A stretch of DNA of 64,000 bases from CANHVK01 sp044232905 (GTDB lineage: Bacteria; Bacteroidota; Bacteroidia; Flavobacteriales_D; Crocinitomicaceae): NCBI GenBank assembly GCA_044232905.1, contig JBIIKZ010000001.1, positions 124,001 through 188,000 on the forward strand, in the 5' to 3' direction. Shown here piece after piece: positions 9,111-17,337 of the stretch (positions within the stretch are counted from its first letter, which is position 1; the number at the start of each line of letters is the position of its first letter). The notes under the pieces are model-generated. The model did no database searches, was not told the DNA's origin, and saw only the letters and a list, made by a program, of their open reading frames with translations. The translations under genes were made by a program, and so were the position numbers.

Positions 9111-9332
9111 CTAGGCTACTTCAATCAAAGCTGCTTCATTGAGTCGAAGCGACAAGATATAACCGCCCACATTTACAGCAATTGGATCCCCAAAGGGAGC
9201 ACTAAACAGAATTTCTACTTCTTGACCAACATACAAACCCATTTCAATCAACTTTGCAGAAATTGCGGATTGTTTTACGGATTGCACGTGAAATATATTA
9301 CCACGTTTGCTAGTTGCTAAAGTTTGCTTCAT
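9111..9332 (-). CDS. feoA: Ferrous iron transport protein A
   Basis: A 73-residue cytoplasmic SH3-like protein that assists FeoB. The typical FeoA core is seen: AISAKLIEMGLYVGQEVEILFSAP, then DPIAVNVGGYILSLRLNEA and a short acidic end. It is first in the feoA-feoB-(Cys protein)-LD-carboxypeptidase run on the minus strand. A -7 box TAAGTTTG lies 21 nt upstream of its ATG. Identification is based on motif and operon position and is strong. Confidence 0.92.
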   Translation of the reverse strand: MKQTLATSKRGNIFHVQSVKQSAISAKLIEMGLYVGQEVEILFSAPFGDPIAVNVGGYILSLRLNEAALIEVA

Positions 9333-9353
9333 TAATTGCTCTAATTGTCGTTA

Positions 9354-9361
9354 CAAACTTA
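9354..9361 (-). promoter_or_regulatory. -7 promoter box TAAGTTTG of the feo operon
   Basis: On the minus strand the sequence reads TAAGTTTG, an exact match to TAnnTTTG, 21 nt upstream of the feoA ATG. No TTG at usual spacing and no recognisable 19-bp Fur palindrome accompanies it. Confidence 0.5.
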
Positions 9362-9414
9362 AGTTGAAAAAAAGGGAAAAACTATACCACAAAAAAGGTA
9401 TTATTTAATTACTA

Positions 9415-10341
9415 CTATTTCTTATTCACAACCTTCAATTGGTCCAATGCCATAATACGATCTAAGGATTTTTCCATACCATCTGGTGAACCATCCAAGA
9501 AAATCACGTTTCCTTTTCCTTTTTCAGCAAATTCTTTGATAGACTCCGTCCACATCGAAAATAATATCATCGAAGGATCCAAGTTTGCATCTCGCATTTT
9601 TTGGGTAGCATCGCTCATCCCTTGTGCAACTTCTTCGCGGAATAGTGCAATCCCTTGTCCTTTTAATTGTAAAGCTTGACGTTCTGCTTCTGCTGAAATT
9701 TTAATTGCATTTCCTTCTGCTTCTGCTGCTTTGGTTTTTGTAATCAATAATGCTTGTCCTTCATTTTCTGCGGCAGCTTTCAAGTTATTTGAAGCAACCA
9801 CTTTAGCCATTGAATTCGTGATTTCTTCGTCGAAGGTAATATCGTTCAATTGTAAATCAATTAAATGAAATCCCCACGTTTCTAAAGTTTGATCTAAACT
9901 TTCTTTCACATCGTCTACGATTTCACGACGTAACAATAAAATTTCTGCTTGTTTTTTAGTCGCTACAAATCCACGAACTGAACCTTCAATCGTTCTAATT
10001 AACGCTTGCGAAAAGTTTTGTTGGTTGACAAACTTAAATGCTACATTTTTTATAGTTTCTTCGTCTGCATTTAATACAGAATATACCAACATCGCTTTGA
10101 AATACACATTCGCTTGGTCTTGCGTAATTGCTTGAAATTCCATTTCTAAGGATCTATTTTGAATAGAAATGTTTGTCGCAACCTTCTCAATCAACGGAAT
10201 ACGAAAATTAAGTCCTGGAGAAAGTATACGGCGATATTTACCAAACATGGTGATTACAGATATGGTTCCTTGTTGTACTACAACAAAAGAAGTAGCTAAA
10301 ATGGATACTACGATAATTAAAAGGATTAATAATGGATTCAT
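9415..10341 (-). CDS. SPFH/Band 7 (stomatin-like) membrane protein
   Basis: A 308-residue protein with one N-terminal membrane helix (about 3-22) followed by an SPFH domain. Seen motifs are VVQQGTISVITMFGKYRRILSPGLNFRIPLIEKV near the start, NRSLEMEFQAITQDQANVYFKAMLVYSV, and LQLNDITFDEEI. A long Ala/Glu-rich helical region (about 195-260) with EAEGNAIKISAEAERQA is the coiled coil by which such proteins oligomerise in membranes. The family includes QmcA and HflC/HflK, which gather into microdomains and influence membrane proteases. No NfeD partner gene is next to it. The 182 nt upstream, shared with divergent hemA, hold no gene. Confidence 0.85.
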   Translation of the reverse strand: MNPLLILLIIVVSILATSFVVVQQGTISVITMFGKYRRILSPGLNFRIPLIEKVATNISIQNRSLEMEFQAITQDQANVYFKAMLVYSVLNADEETIKNVAFKFVNQQNFSQALIRTIEGSVRGFVATKKQAEILLLRREIVDDVKESLDQTLETWGFHLIDLQLNDITFDEEITNSMAKVVASNNLKAAAENEGQALLITKTKAAEAEGNAIKISAEAERQALQLKGQGIALFREEVAQGMSDATQKMRDANLDPSMILFSMWTESIKEFAEKGKGNVIFLDGSPDGMEKSLDRIMALDQLKVVNKK

Positions 10342-10523
10342 GATTTAAAATTATAGTTTATGATTTATCTTCGGATAAAGTTAACATGTTTAATACTAAA
10401 TACAAATCAAAGCAAATAATTCTATTTAATTATTTAAACTAATTCTAAATTACGGACTCTGACAATTCTATGACAAAAAAACTAGTGTAAAAACCCAATT
10501 TTGAACTCGTAAAAGAAGAGAGG

Positions 10524-11750
10524 ATGTTAGAACAGTTTCATATACTTGCGTTTACCCATAAAAAGATGGACGTCAGTGAAGTAGGAAAACTTCATATTGA
10601 ATTAGACAAACAAAGGTTAGTGCTAAACGTGTTCAAACAAACGATGGAATTAGACGAATTGATGTTTCTTTCTACGTGTAATCGTGTAGAATTTCTTTTT
10701 TGTACCGCAAAAATTGTAGACGAGAACTTCATTCAAAATTTCTTCCAAACGCTTTATCCGCACTACGAAACTTCCCAAATAAAAAACTTTGAAAACGCCG
10801 TTGAATCGTATTCTGGTGTACTTGCAATTGAACATATACTACAAGTTGCTTCCTCTATCGATTCCATGATTGTAGGGGAACGTGAAATCATTACCCAAGT
10901 TAGAAATTCGTTTAATGCTTCTAAAGAAATGGGACTTACCGGTGATTTTATTCGCGTGGTGATGCGTCATACCGTAGAAACTGCAAAACGGGTTTACACG
11001 GAAACAAGCATTGCGAATAAACCTGTATCGGTTGTTGCGCTTGCTTACCATACCTTGCGTGACATGGATATTTCACTAGATGCACGAGTACTGATGATTG
11101 GCGCTGGCATGACCAATAGCAACATGGCTAAATTTTTAAGAAAACACGGATTTAAAAATTTCACCGTATTTAATCGTACCATTGAAAAAGCAGAACTTCT
11201 AGCAAAAGACTTACATGGTAGTGGTTTCGGATTAGATGCTCTAAACACTTTCGATAAAGGATTTGATATTATCATTACTTGTACTGGCTCGGAAGCACCT
11301 ATAATTACGCCAGAAATATATACACAATTACTGCAAGGAGAGAAAACAAAAAAAGTAGTAATTGATATTGCTATTCCGCATGATTTAGATGCAGAAATTG
11401 TAAAAAACAATCATGTAACGCATATTTCAATTGATTATCTTCAAAAAATATCTGATCGAAATTTATTAGAACGTTCCAAAGAAATCGTGCATGTAGAACA
11501 AATACTTTCCGATGCTGTCGAATCTTTTATGTATATCCACAAAATGCGCCAAGTAGAAATTGCCATGCGTGAAGTACCAAATATGGTAAAAGATATACGT
11601 GCAACTGCGGTGAACGAAGTATTTAAAAAAGAATTACAAACCCTAGACGATGATTCGCGCGAGGTATTAGATAAAATTATTGGTTACATGGAGAAAAAAT
11701 ACATGAGTATGCCCATGAAACTTGCTAAAGAAATTATGCTTAAATCGTAA
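10524..11750 (+). CDS. hemA: Glutamyl-tRNA reductase
   Basis: A 408-residue NADPH-dependent enzyme that reduces Glu-tRNA(Glu) to glutamate-1-semialdehyde, the first step of C5 haem synthesis. The catalytic cysteine is C52 in LSTCNRVEFLF. The substrate-domain motif VGEREIITQVRNSF and the NADPH-binding loop VLMIGAGMTNSNMA are both present, followed by the helical dimerisation domain. Only a weak -7 candidate (CAATTTTG at 10496-10503) is seen upstream; an AGAGAGG stretch lies directly before the ATG. It is 4 nt from hemC, so hemA-hemC-hemD form one operon. Confidence 0.95.
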   Translation: MLEQFHILAFTHKKMDVSEVGKLHIELDKQRLVLNVFKQTMELDELMFLSTCNRVEFLFCTAKIVDENFIQNFFQTLYPHYETSQIKNFENAVESYSGVLAIEHILQVASSIDSMIVGEREIITQVRNSFNASKEMGLTGDFIRVVMRHTVETAKRVYTETSIANKPVSVVALAYHTLRDMDISLDARVLMIGAGMTNSNMAKFLRKHGFKNFTVFNRTIEKAELLAKDLHGSGFGLDALNTFDKGFDIIITCTGSEAPIITPEIYTQLLQGEKTKKVVIDIAIPHDLDAEIVKNNHVTHISIDYLQKISDRNLLERSKEIVHVEQILSDAVESFMYIHKMRQVEIAMREVPNMVKDIRATAVNEVFKKELQTLDDDSREVLDKIIGYMEKKYMSMPMKLAKEIMLKS

Positions 11751-11754
11751 ACGT

Positions 11755-12651
11755 ATGCAAAAAATTACCATTGGATCCAGAGGAAGTGACTTGGCTTTGT
11801 GGCAAGCAAATCATGTTAAACGTCAATTGGAAAATCTCGGTCATACGGTTGAAATTAAGGTTATTATTACTCAAGGAGATGCCATTCAACATTTAAGCTT
11901 CGATAAATTAGAAGGAAAAGGATTTTTCACCAAAGAAATTGAATCCGCATTATTAGATAAAAGCATCGATTTAGCGGTGCATTCGCACAAAGATTTAGAA
12001 ACTAATCCACCAGCAGGATTAATTATAGCTGCGGTATCTGAACGCGAGGATCCATCCGATTTATTATTGATCGCTAAATCCAGAGTAGATATAACACAAC
12101 CATGGAATTTAGCATTACATGCTTCCATTGGAACTTCATCTGCTCGCAGAAAATCACAAATTCTTCGTTTTAGAAATGATTTGAAAATAAGCGATTTACG
12201 CGGAAATGTTCCAACACGTATTCAAAAATTACGCGATGGAAACTACGATGCGATTGTACTAGCAAAAGCTGGTGTGGATCGTTTACAATTAGATTTATCC
12301 GAATTTTTTGTTGAAGTTTTAAATCCTACAGAATTTGTTCCTGCTCCTGCACAAGGTGTTCTAGGACTTCAAATTCGCGAAGACGATGCGCGTATGGCAG
12401 AAATTATACAACACCTAAACCATGCTGATGTTGCTTTACGTATTGGTGTTGAACGTAAAGTCTTAAACCTATTAGAAGGAGGTTGTCAATTACCATTGGG
12501 AGTATATTGCCCAAATGTGAAACAGGTATTTGTTTCGCATGCAACTTCCAGTGATGTAGCAGCAAAAGGATATTACTACGAGCCTGAAAATTTAGAAGAG
12601 GTGGTTGCACAAATTGTAACTGATTTAAAGAACGCAAGTGTAGAGGTGTGA
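11755..12651 (+). CDS. hemC: Hydroxymethylbilane synthase (porphobilinogen deaminase)
   Basis: A 298-residue enzyme that joins four porphobilinogens into the linear tetrapyrrole. Start ATG 11755 gives the usual MQKITIGSRGSDLALWQA; an in-frame ATG at 11722 lies inside hemA and is rejected. Key features are GKGFFTKEIE, DLAVHSHKDL, the arginine-rich SARRKSQILRFR with RGNVPTR, and the dipyrromethane-cofactor cysteine C244 in EGGCQLPLG. Its end overlaps the GTG start of hemD by 4 nt (GTGA), a coupled arrangement. Confidence 0.95.
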   Translation: MQKITIGSRGSDLALWQANHVKRQLENLGHTVEIKVIITQGDAIQHLSFDKLEGKGFFTKEIESALLDKSIDLAVHSHKDLETNPPAGLIIAAVSEREDPSDLLLIAKSRVDITQPWNLALHASIGTSSARRKSQILRFRNDLKISDLRGNVPTRIQKLRDGNYDAIVLAKAGVDRLQLDLSEFFVEVLNPTEFVPAPAQGVLGLQIREDDARMAEIIQHLNHADVALRIGVERKVLNLLEGGCQLPLGVYCPNVKQVFVSHATSSDVAAKGYYYEPENLEEVVAQIVTDLKNASVEV

Positions 12652-14192
12652 TTCGTTCTATTCTAATTACAAAAGCACAAGAAAATCAAGGGGTATTAGC
12701 AGACTACTGTAAAACCCATAACATTGAAATTGTATACCATTCTTTTTTATCGTTTTCACCAATTGAACTTAAAAAATTTCCAACATCCGAAGTACTTTTC
12801 TTTAGTAGTAAACGTGCGGTAGATTATTTTCTGAAACAAAGCGAAATTTCAGAAAATACTGCTGTAGCATGTATCGGAGAAAGTACAAAAATTCATCTAA
12901 ATTCAAAGGGAATACTCGTTGATTTTGTCGGAGAAAATGCAGGTAAGCCGGAAACTATTTCCAAAAAATTCGCACATTGGTTAGGAGAAAGAACATGTAC
13001 TATCTTATTGGCAAAAGAAAGTAAAAAAACAATCTTAAAACACCTAAACCAATCTAAAACAGAATGTTGTACCGTATACGAAACCCATATTCATACACGA
13101 AAAATAGAACAAGAATTTGATTATATAGCATTTACGAGTCCCTCAAACGTAGAAGGATATTTGAAAGAAAATGAGATCCCTAATACAACCCATGTGATCG
13201 CTTGGGGAGAAACCACGAAACAGTGTTTATTAGAAAATGGCGTTACCTGCACTTATACTTTATTGCACGCAAATGAATCTGAAATAGTGGATAAACTAAA
13301 ATTAAAGAATACCATGCTCACCATCCAAAACTCCACCTTCAAAATTTCTGTCACTAAAATCGGTGCAGAATTATGTAGTTTATTTTCTAAAAAAGACAAT
13401 ATCGAATTTATGTGGCAAGCAAACCCAACTATTTGGGGAAGCCACGCACCTGTTCTGTTTCCAATCATTGGTTGTTTGAAAGATGGTGAATTTTTATTTG
13501 AAGAAAAACGTTTTTCAGTACAAAAACATGGATTTATTCGAAATAATGAAACATTAGAAAGTAATATTATCGGTGAAAACTACATTGAATTTCACTCAAA
13601 ATATAACGAAGAAACCTTAAAGAATTATCCGTTTAAATACGAATTTATTTTGCGGTATCTTCTTCAAGAAAATGGTGTAAAATTGGAACATACCATCATC
13701 AATCACGATGAAAATAATCCCCTTTATTTTTCCTTGGGTGGACACCCAGGATTCAATTGTCCATTCTTTGAAAACGAAAGCTACGAAGATTATTACATCG
13801 AATTTGAAGTTCCAGAAACAGATACTACTTGGTTAGTTAATAACGAAGGACTCATTGAAAATGAATCGATTTCCTATTTAAAAGAAACTAAAATACTTCC
13901 GCTTCACCCGGAAATATTTGCAAAAGATGCACTTATTTTCAAAAACTTGAAGTCAAAGACGATTGCTTTGAAATCGAAAAATCATTCTGTAGCATTAAAA
14001 ATGGATATCTCTGAATTCGAATACCTTGGACTTTGGGCTAAACCAAATGCTCCTTTCATATGCATTGAACCTTGGCTGGGAATTTCTGATTCTATAAATA
14101 CGAAGCAAGATTTCACCCAAAAAGAAGGGATTCAGCGTTTAGAAGCTAGAAAAACACAGGTGATTTCGTTTGAAATAAAAATTGAGGGCTAG
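12648..14192 (+). CDS. hemD: Uroporphyrinogen-III synthase fused to an aldose-1-epimerase-like domain
   Basis: A 514-residue protein with two parts. Residues 1-222 resemble HemD, which cyclises hydroxymethylbilane to uroporphyrinogen III: ILITKAQENQG, LFFSSKRAVDYF, ACIGEST, AFTSPSNVEGYL and VIAWGETTKQCL follow the family pattern. Residues 223-514 form a complete LacX-type galactose-mutarotase-like domain with conserved QKHGFIRN, SLGGHPGFNCP (catalytic His) and ICIEPWLGISD (catalytic Glu). Residue 223 is a methionine (ATG at 13314) that could be the start of a separate epimerase gene. The junction is in frame with no stop. The gene starts with GTG overlapping the end of hemC. Both parts look intact; whether it is a true fusion or a sequence error at a lost stop codon cannot be decided here. 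Confidence 0.85.
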   Translation: MIRSILITKAQENQGVLADYCKTHNIEIVYHSFLSFSPIELKKFPTSEVLFFSSKRAVDYFLKQSEISENTAVACIGESTKIHLNSKGILVDFVGENAGKPETISKKFAHWLGERTCTILLAKESKKTILKHLNQSKTECCTVYETHIHTRKIEQEFDYIAFTSPSNVEGYLKENEIPNTTHVIAWGETTKQCLLENGVTCTYTLLHANESEIVDKLKLKNTMLTIQNSTFKISVTKIGAELCSLFSKKDNIEFMWQANPTIWGSHAPVLFPIIGCLKDGEFLFEEKRFSVQKHGFIRNNETLESNIIGENYIEFHSKYNEETLKNYPFKYEFILRYLLQENGVKLEHTIINHDENNPLYFSLGGHPGFNCPFFENESYEDYYIEFEVPETDTTWLVNNEGLIENESISYLKETKILPLHPEIFAKDALIFKNLKSKTIALKSKNHSVALKMDISEFEYLGLWAKPNAPFICIEPWLGISDSINTKQDFTQKEGIQRLEARKTQVISFEIKIEG

Positions 14193-14207
14193 GAATTAAG
14201 CCCCCAA
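14182..14207. terminator. Hairpin between the converging hemD-epimerase and Fic genes
   Basis: TTGAGGGCT at 14182-14190 pairs with AGCCCCCAA at 14199-14207 with one mismatch and an 8-nt loop. It spans the 3' ends of both converging genes. There is no long U-tract, so it is only a modest candidate for a two-way terminator. Confidence 0.4.
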
Positions 14208-15245
14208 TATTTTCAAATACTTCTCCAAACATTCTATTTCTACATCTGCAATAAAATGATGAAACGCTTCTTTAGATTCTGTTGTTTGAGCTTGTTCTAA
14301 AGTAGTATAATACCGCATCCGTGTTTCGTAATCCCCTTTGATATTGGCAATCACAAAACCATGACTCAACAATATCAAATTCATTAACAAACGAGAAGTA
14401 CGACCGTTTCCATCTACAAATGGATGTATTGTTACCAAACGCTCGTGCATTTCAGCAGCCAACAAAACCGGGTGATAGGTTTTGATATTAGTTGTATACC
14501 AAAGGTATAATTCCTCCATTTGTTTCGCGACCAAAAAAGGTTGTGGAGGCATATGTGCGCTCCCTTTGATCATGACTTGAATATTTCTGTATTTACCAGC
14601 ATATTCCGGCATAATCCCGCGTAATATAAGGTTATGCATCACTAATACTTCTCGTTCATTGATCTTGGTTTTCTTTTGTACCAATTCTTTGATATACAAT
14701 ATTGCTTCCTGATGATTTATAGCCTCTAAATGTTCACGCATACTTTTCCCAGAAACAGTTAATCCTTCATTGATTACCAAATCGGTTTCACGTAAGGTAA
14801 GCGTATTTCCTTCGATACGGTTACTTTCAAAGGTATATTCCAACTCTAAAGCTTGTGCAATACGGTAACTATCGTATTGACGAAAAGTGTCTAATTGCGC
14901 CTTTAAAGAATCAATGTGATTTAATTTTTCTTGTAAGGATTGTGAAAGTGAAGGTACTTGCTTTGTAATATAATTTCCTAATTCTTCTTGAACCATATTA
15001 ATTGCTTGCGCTGCGTATGGTTCGTATTGTAGTTCATCCAGCAAACGCGATTTAATCCACAAAGGAATTAATGTCTCTTCTGGAATTTCTAAAATAGCGG
15101 ATAATTTTAAGATTTGCTCTTTCGTAGCATGACGTGCACCACTTTCTATTTTACTGACAATAGCCTGATCAACCCCCATTAAATGAGCAAGTTCACGTAT
15201 TTTTAATCCTTTATTTTGACGAGTTATTTTTAGTAGCGTTTTCAT
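14196..15245 (-). CDS. HTH-Fic protein (AMP-transferase domain with N-terminal XRE-type HTH)
   Basis: A 349-residue protein. Residues about 7-58 form an XRE/Cro-type helix-turn-helix (GLKIRELAHLMGVDQAIVSKIESG). A helical linker follows, then a Fic domain with the full active motif HPFVDGNGRTSR starting at H274. Fic enzymes transfer AMP (less often other groups) to Ser/Thr/Tyr of target proteins. The self-inhibitory motif (S/T)xxxE(G/N) is present as S141-NRI-E145-G146 upstream of the core, which makes this a class II Fic whose activity is held in check in cis. No separate antitoxin gene is adjacent. The gene has a -7 box and two abutting 15-bp operator-like repeats directly before its ATG, so it may repress itself through the HTH. 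The target is unknown. Confidence 0.9.
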   Translation of the reverse strand: MKTLLKITRQNKGLKIRELAHLMGVDQAIVSKIESGARHATKEQILKLSAILEIPEETLIPLWIKSRLLDELQYEPYAAQAINMVQEELGNYITKQVPSLSQSLQEKLNHIDSLKAQLDTFRQYDSYRIAQALELEYTFESNRIEGNTLTLRETDLVINEGLTVSGKSMREHLEAINHQEAILYIKELVQKKTKINEREVLVMHNLILRGIMPEYAGKYRNIQVMIKGSAHMPPQPFLVAKQMEELYLWYTTNIKTYHPVLLAAEMHERLVTIHPFVDGNGRTSRLLMNLILLSHGFVIANIKGDYETRMRYYTTLEQAQTTESKEAFHHFIADVEIECLEKYLKILGA

Positions 15246-15246
15246 T

Positions 15247-15276
15247 TGACAAATATTTTCATGACAAATTTAGTCA
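15247..15276 (-). promoter_or_regulatory. Tandem 15-bp operator-like repeats overlapping the Fic gene promoter
   Basis: On the minus strand the bases read TGACTAAATTTGTCA (15276-15262) immediately followed by TGAAAATATTTGTCA (15261-15247); 12 of 15 positions agree. The first unit is a near palindrome with TGAC/GTCA arms and contains an exact -7 box TAAATTTG (15272-15265). The second unit ends 1 nt before the ATG. A protein bound here would cover the transcription start and the ribosome site. Confidence 0.6.
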
Positions 15277-15283
15277 TTATACT

Positions 15284-16474
15284 CTATTTTACAACTTTTC
15301 GAAACAATATAAGTGCACTAAAAATAAACAAACTACCAAAGACAAATGGCATACCTAAAATTGGGGTAGAAATGGTAGAAAAGAAATAGAAAATAGTCAT
15401 CATCATCGGTGGACCGATAATTTCTGCAATACTCAAAACACTCGTCATGACACCTTGTAATTCTCCTTGTTCATTTTCAGATGTTTTGTTTGACATAATA
15501 GAACTAATCGCAGGTTGTGCTAGACCTGAAAAAGCGTATGGCAGCATAAATGCGTATAACATCCAACTATTTGCAGCAAAAGCAATTGCTAACATCGTAA
15601 ATACGGTAATAACCATACTTAAAGTTGCTGTTTTTTCATCCCCAAGTTTCTTGGAAATTTTACCCGCTAAACCTCCTTGAACTATCGCGATGCAAACACC
15701 AACTGCAGTTAACGAATAACCTACATCGCGGATTTTCCATCCGAATTTTTCAATCGTGTAGTAATTCCAAGTACTTTGAATAGCCATAGAACCTAAAAAC
15801 AATAGAAATAACACTACAAAAACCCAAGCAAACTTTTTGTACTTCTTTAACTGAAAAAAAGCACCTATAGGATTCGAACGTTTCCAAGAAAAGGCACGAC
15901 GATTTTCCAAAGACAAAGATTCTTTTAGAACGATCGCACCATAAATCAAGTTCAATAAGGATAAACCAGCAGCAAACAAAAATGGTGCACGCATATTAAA
16001 ATCTCCTAAAAGTCCACCGATTGCAGGACCAATTACGAATCCTATCCCAAATGCAGCTCCAACCATTCCAAAGTTTTTTGTTTTCGTTTCCGGAGTAGAA
16101 ATATCGGCAATATAAGCGGTTGCTGTTGTATAACTTGCTCCAAACATCCCAGCCAAACAGCGACCTACAACAAGCCACATAAGCGAAGGTGCAAAATACA
16201 TAAACACATAATCCACCCCTAAACCAAATAGGGACAATAACAAAATTGGTCTTCTGCCAAAACGATCACTTAAAGCGCCAATAATCGGAGAAAACAAAAA
16301 CTGCATAAACGCATAACACCCCAAGATTGGACCGTAGTATTTCGCAGATTCTTTGATACTGATATGGGCTATATCCGCTACTAAACTAGGTAAGGAAGGA
16401 ATGATAATACCTAAACCCGTAGAATCAATGACAATCGTAATGAAAATAAAAAGAAACGCGTTTTTAGGATGCAT
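15284..16474 (-). CDS. TetA-like major facilitator superfamily transporter
   Basis: A 396-residue, 12-helix MFS antiporter of the TCR/Tet class. It carries the first-loop motif A as GALSDRFGRRPILL, the helix-4 region GRCLAGMFGASYTTATAYIAD, and the motif-C-like AAFGIGFVIGPAIGGLLG. Such proteins export tetracyclines or other small molecules by proton exchange; the substrate cannot be read from sequence and resistance should not be assumed. I chose the ATG at 16474, one base after the stop of the FtsE-like gene, over a TTG at 16492 that overlaps it. The two genes are therefore likely co-transcribed. Confidence 0.85.
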   Translation of the reverse strand: MHPKNAFLFIFITIVIDSTGLGIIIPSLPSLVADIAHISIKESAKYYGPILGCYAFMQFLFSPIIGALSDRFGRRPILLLSLFGLGVDYVFMYFAPSLMWLVVGRCLAGMFGASYTTATAYIADISTPETKTKNFGMVGAAFGIGFVIGPAIGGLLGDFNMRAPFLFAAGLSLLNLIYGAIVLKESLSLENRRAFSWKRSNPIGAFFQLKKYKKFAWVFVVLFLLFLGSMAIQSTWNYYTIEKFGWKIRDVGYSLTAVGVCIAIVQGGLAGKISKKLGDEKTATLSMVITVFTMLAIAFAANSWMLYAFMLPYAFSGLAQPAISSIMSNKTSENEQGELQGVMTSVLSIAEIIGPPMMMTIFYFFSTISTPILGMPFVFGSLFIFSALILFRKVVK

Positions 16475-16475
16475 A

Positions 16476-17183
16476 CTAAAACTTCGTCTCAAACGGATTA
16501 AATGCGCTCATACCTTCTATTTCTTTTAAGGTATTATTTTCAACACGTACCACACGATGTGGGAATTTTTCTACCAAAGACATATCGTGCGTTGCCATCA
16601 AAACTGCTGTTTTTTGTTCTTGTGCAATTGCCATTAATACACGCATTATTTCTTCGGAAGTTTCAGGATCTAAATTTCCCGTAGGTTCATCTGCTAAAAT
16701 TAATTCAGGTTTATTCAACAAAGCACGCGCAATCGTTACACGTTGTTGTTCACCTCCTGAAAGCGCATGTGGCATTGTATGTAATTTATTCTCTAAACCA
16801 ACAATAGCTAAAACTTCGTTTATTCGAGTATCTATTAACCCTTTATCGATCCAACCTGTAGCTTTTAAAACAAATGCCAAGTTTTCGTAAATCGTTCTAT
16901 CTGTCAATAACTGAAAATCCTGAAAGACAATTCCAATTTTACGACGTAACATCGGTATATCCTTTTTTCCTAATGTACGCAAATCAAAACCAACAACTGA
17001 CCCTTCCCCTTCAGTCAATAATAATTCTCCGTATAACAACTTTAAAATACTACTCTTACCTGTACCCGTCCTCCCGATTAGATAGACGATATCATTCTCG
17101 TTCAAGTCCAAACTTACAGATGATAAAACCTCCTTCTCTTGTTGTTTTATTGTGCAATTTTTTAACGAAATTACTTGTTCCAT
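16476..17183 (-). CDS. FtsE-like ABC transporter ATP-binding protein
   Basis: A 235-residue ATPase with Walker A GRTGTGKSS, Q-loop region IGIVFQDFQLL, signature LSGGEQQRVTIARAL, Walker B LILADEPTGNLDP and the H-loop ATHD. The length and the motif FQDFQLLTDRTIYENLAFVL are typical of the FtsE/LolD group. FtsE works with the permease FtsX in divisome-linked murein hydrolase control; no ftsX lies directly next to it, but an FtsX-domain permease is encoded at 26-28 kb. The following gene is a TetA-like pump 1 nt downstream, an unusual partner. I favour FtsE over LolD but cannot exclude the latter. Confidence 0.8.
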   Translation of the reverse strand: MEQVISLKNCTIKQQEKEVLSSVSLDLNENDIVYLIGRTGTGKSSILKLLYGELLLTEGEGSVVGFDLRTLGKKDIPMLRRKIGIVFQDFQLLTDRTIYENLAFVLKATGWIDKGLIDTRINEVLAIVGLENKLHTMPHALSGGEQQRVTIARALLNKPELILADEPTGNLDPETSEEIMRVLMAIAQEQKTAVLMATHDMSLVEKFPHRVVRVENNTLKEIEGMSAFNPFETKF

Positions 17184-17337
17184 AATAGCATGTATTTAGT
17201 GTAAATTTCATAAATAATAATTCTATAAAAGAATCGTTCTAAAGATTATCTTAACACGACCACGTGTAAAACTTTTAAAATCGGTGCTTTTCATAGCGAT
17301 TTTGCACTTTAAATTTACTATTTCAAAATTGAAGAAT

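Noticed and set aside
9333..9414. Fur box upstream of feoA
   Set aside because: No palindrome resembling GATAATGATAATCATTATC could be found; iron control is likely but not visible.
14196..15245. Fic toxin-antitoxin pair
   Set aside because: No small antitoxin gene lies next to it; the inhibitory motif is inside the same chain.
15284..16474. Tetracycline resistance gene
   Set aside because: The protein belongs to the Tet-like MFS class, but the substrate cannot be told and nothing suggests recent transfer.
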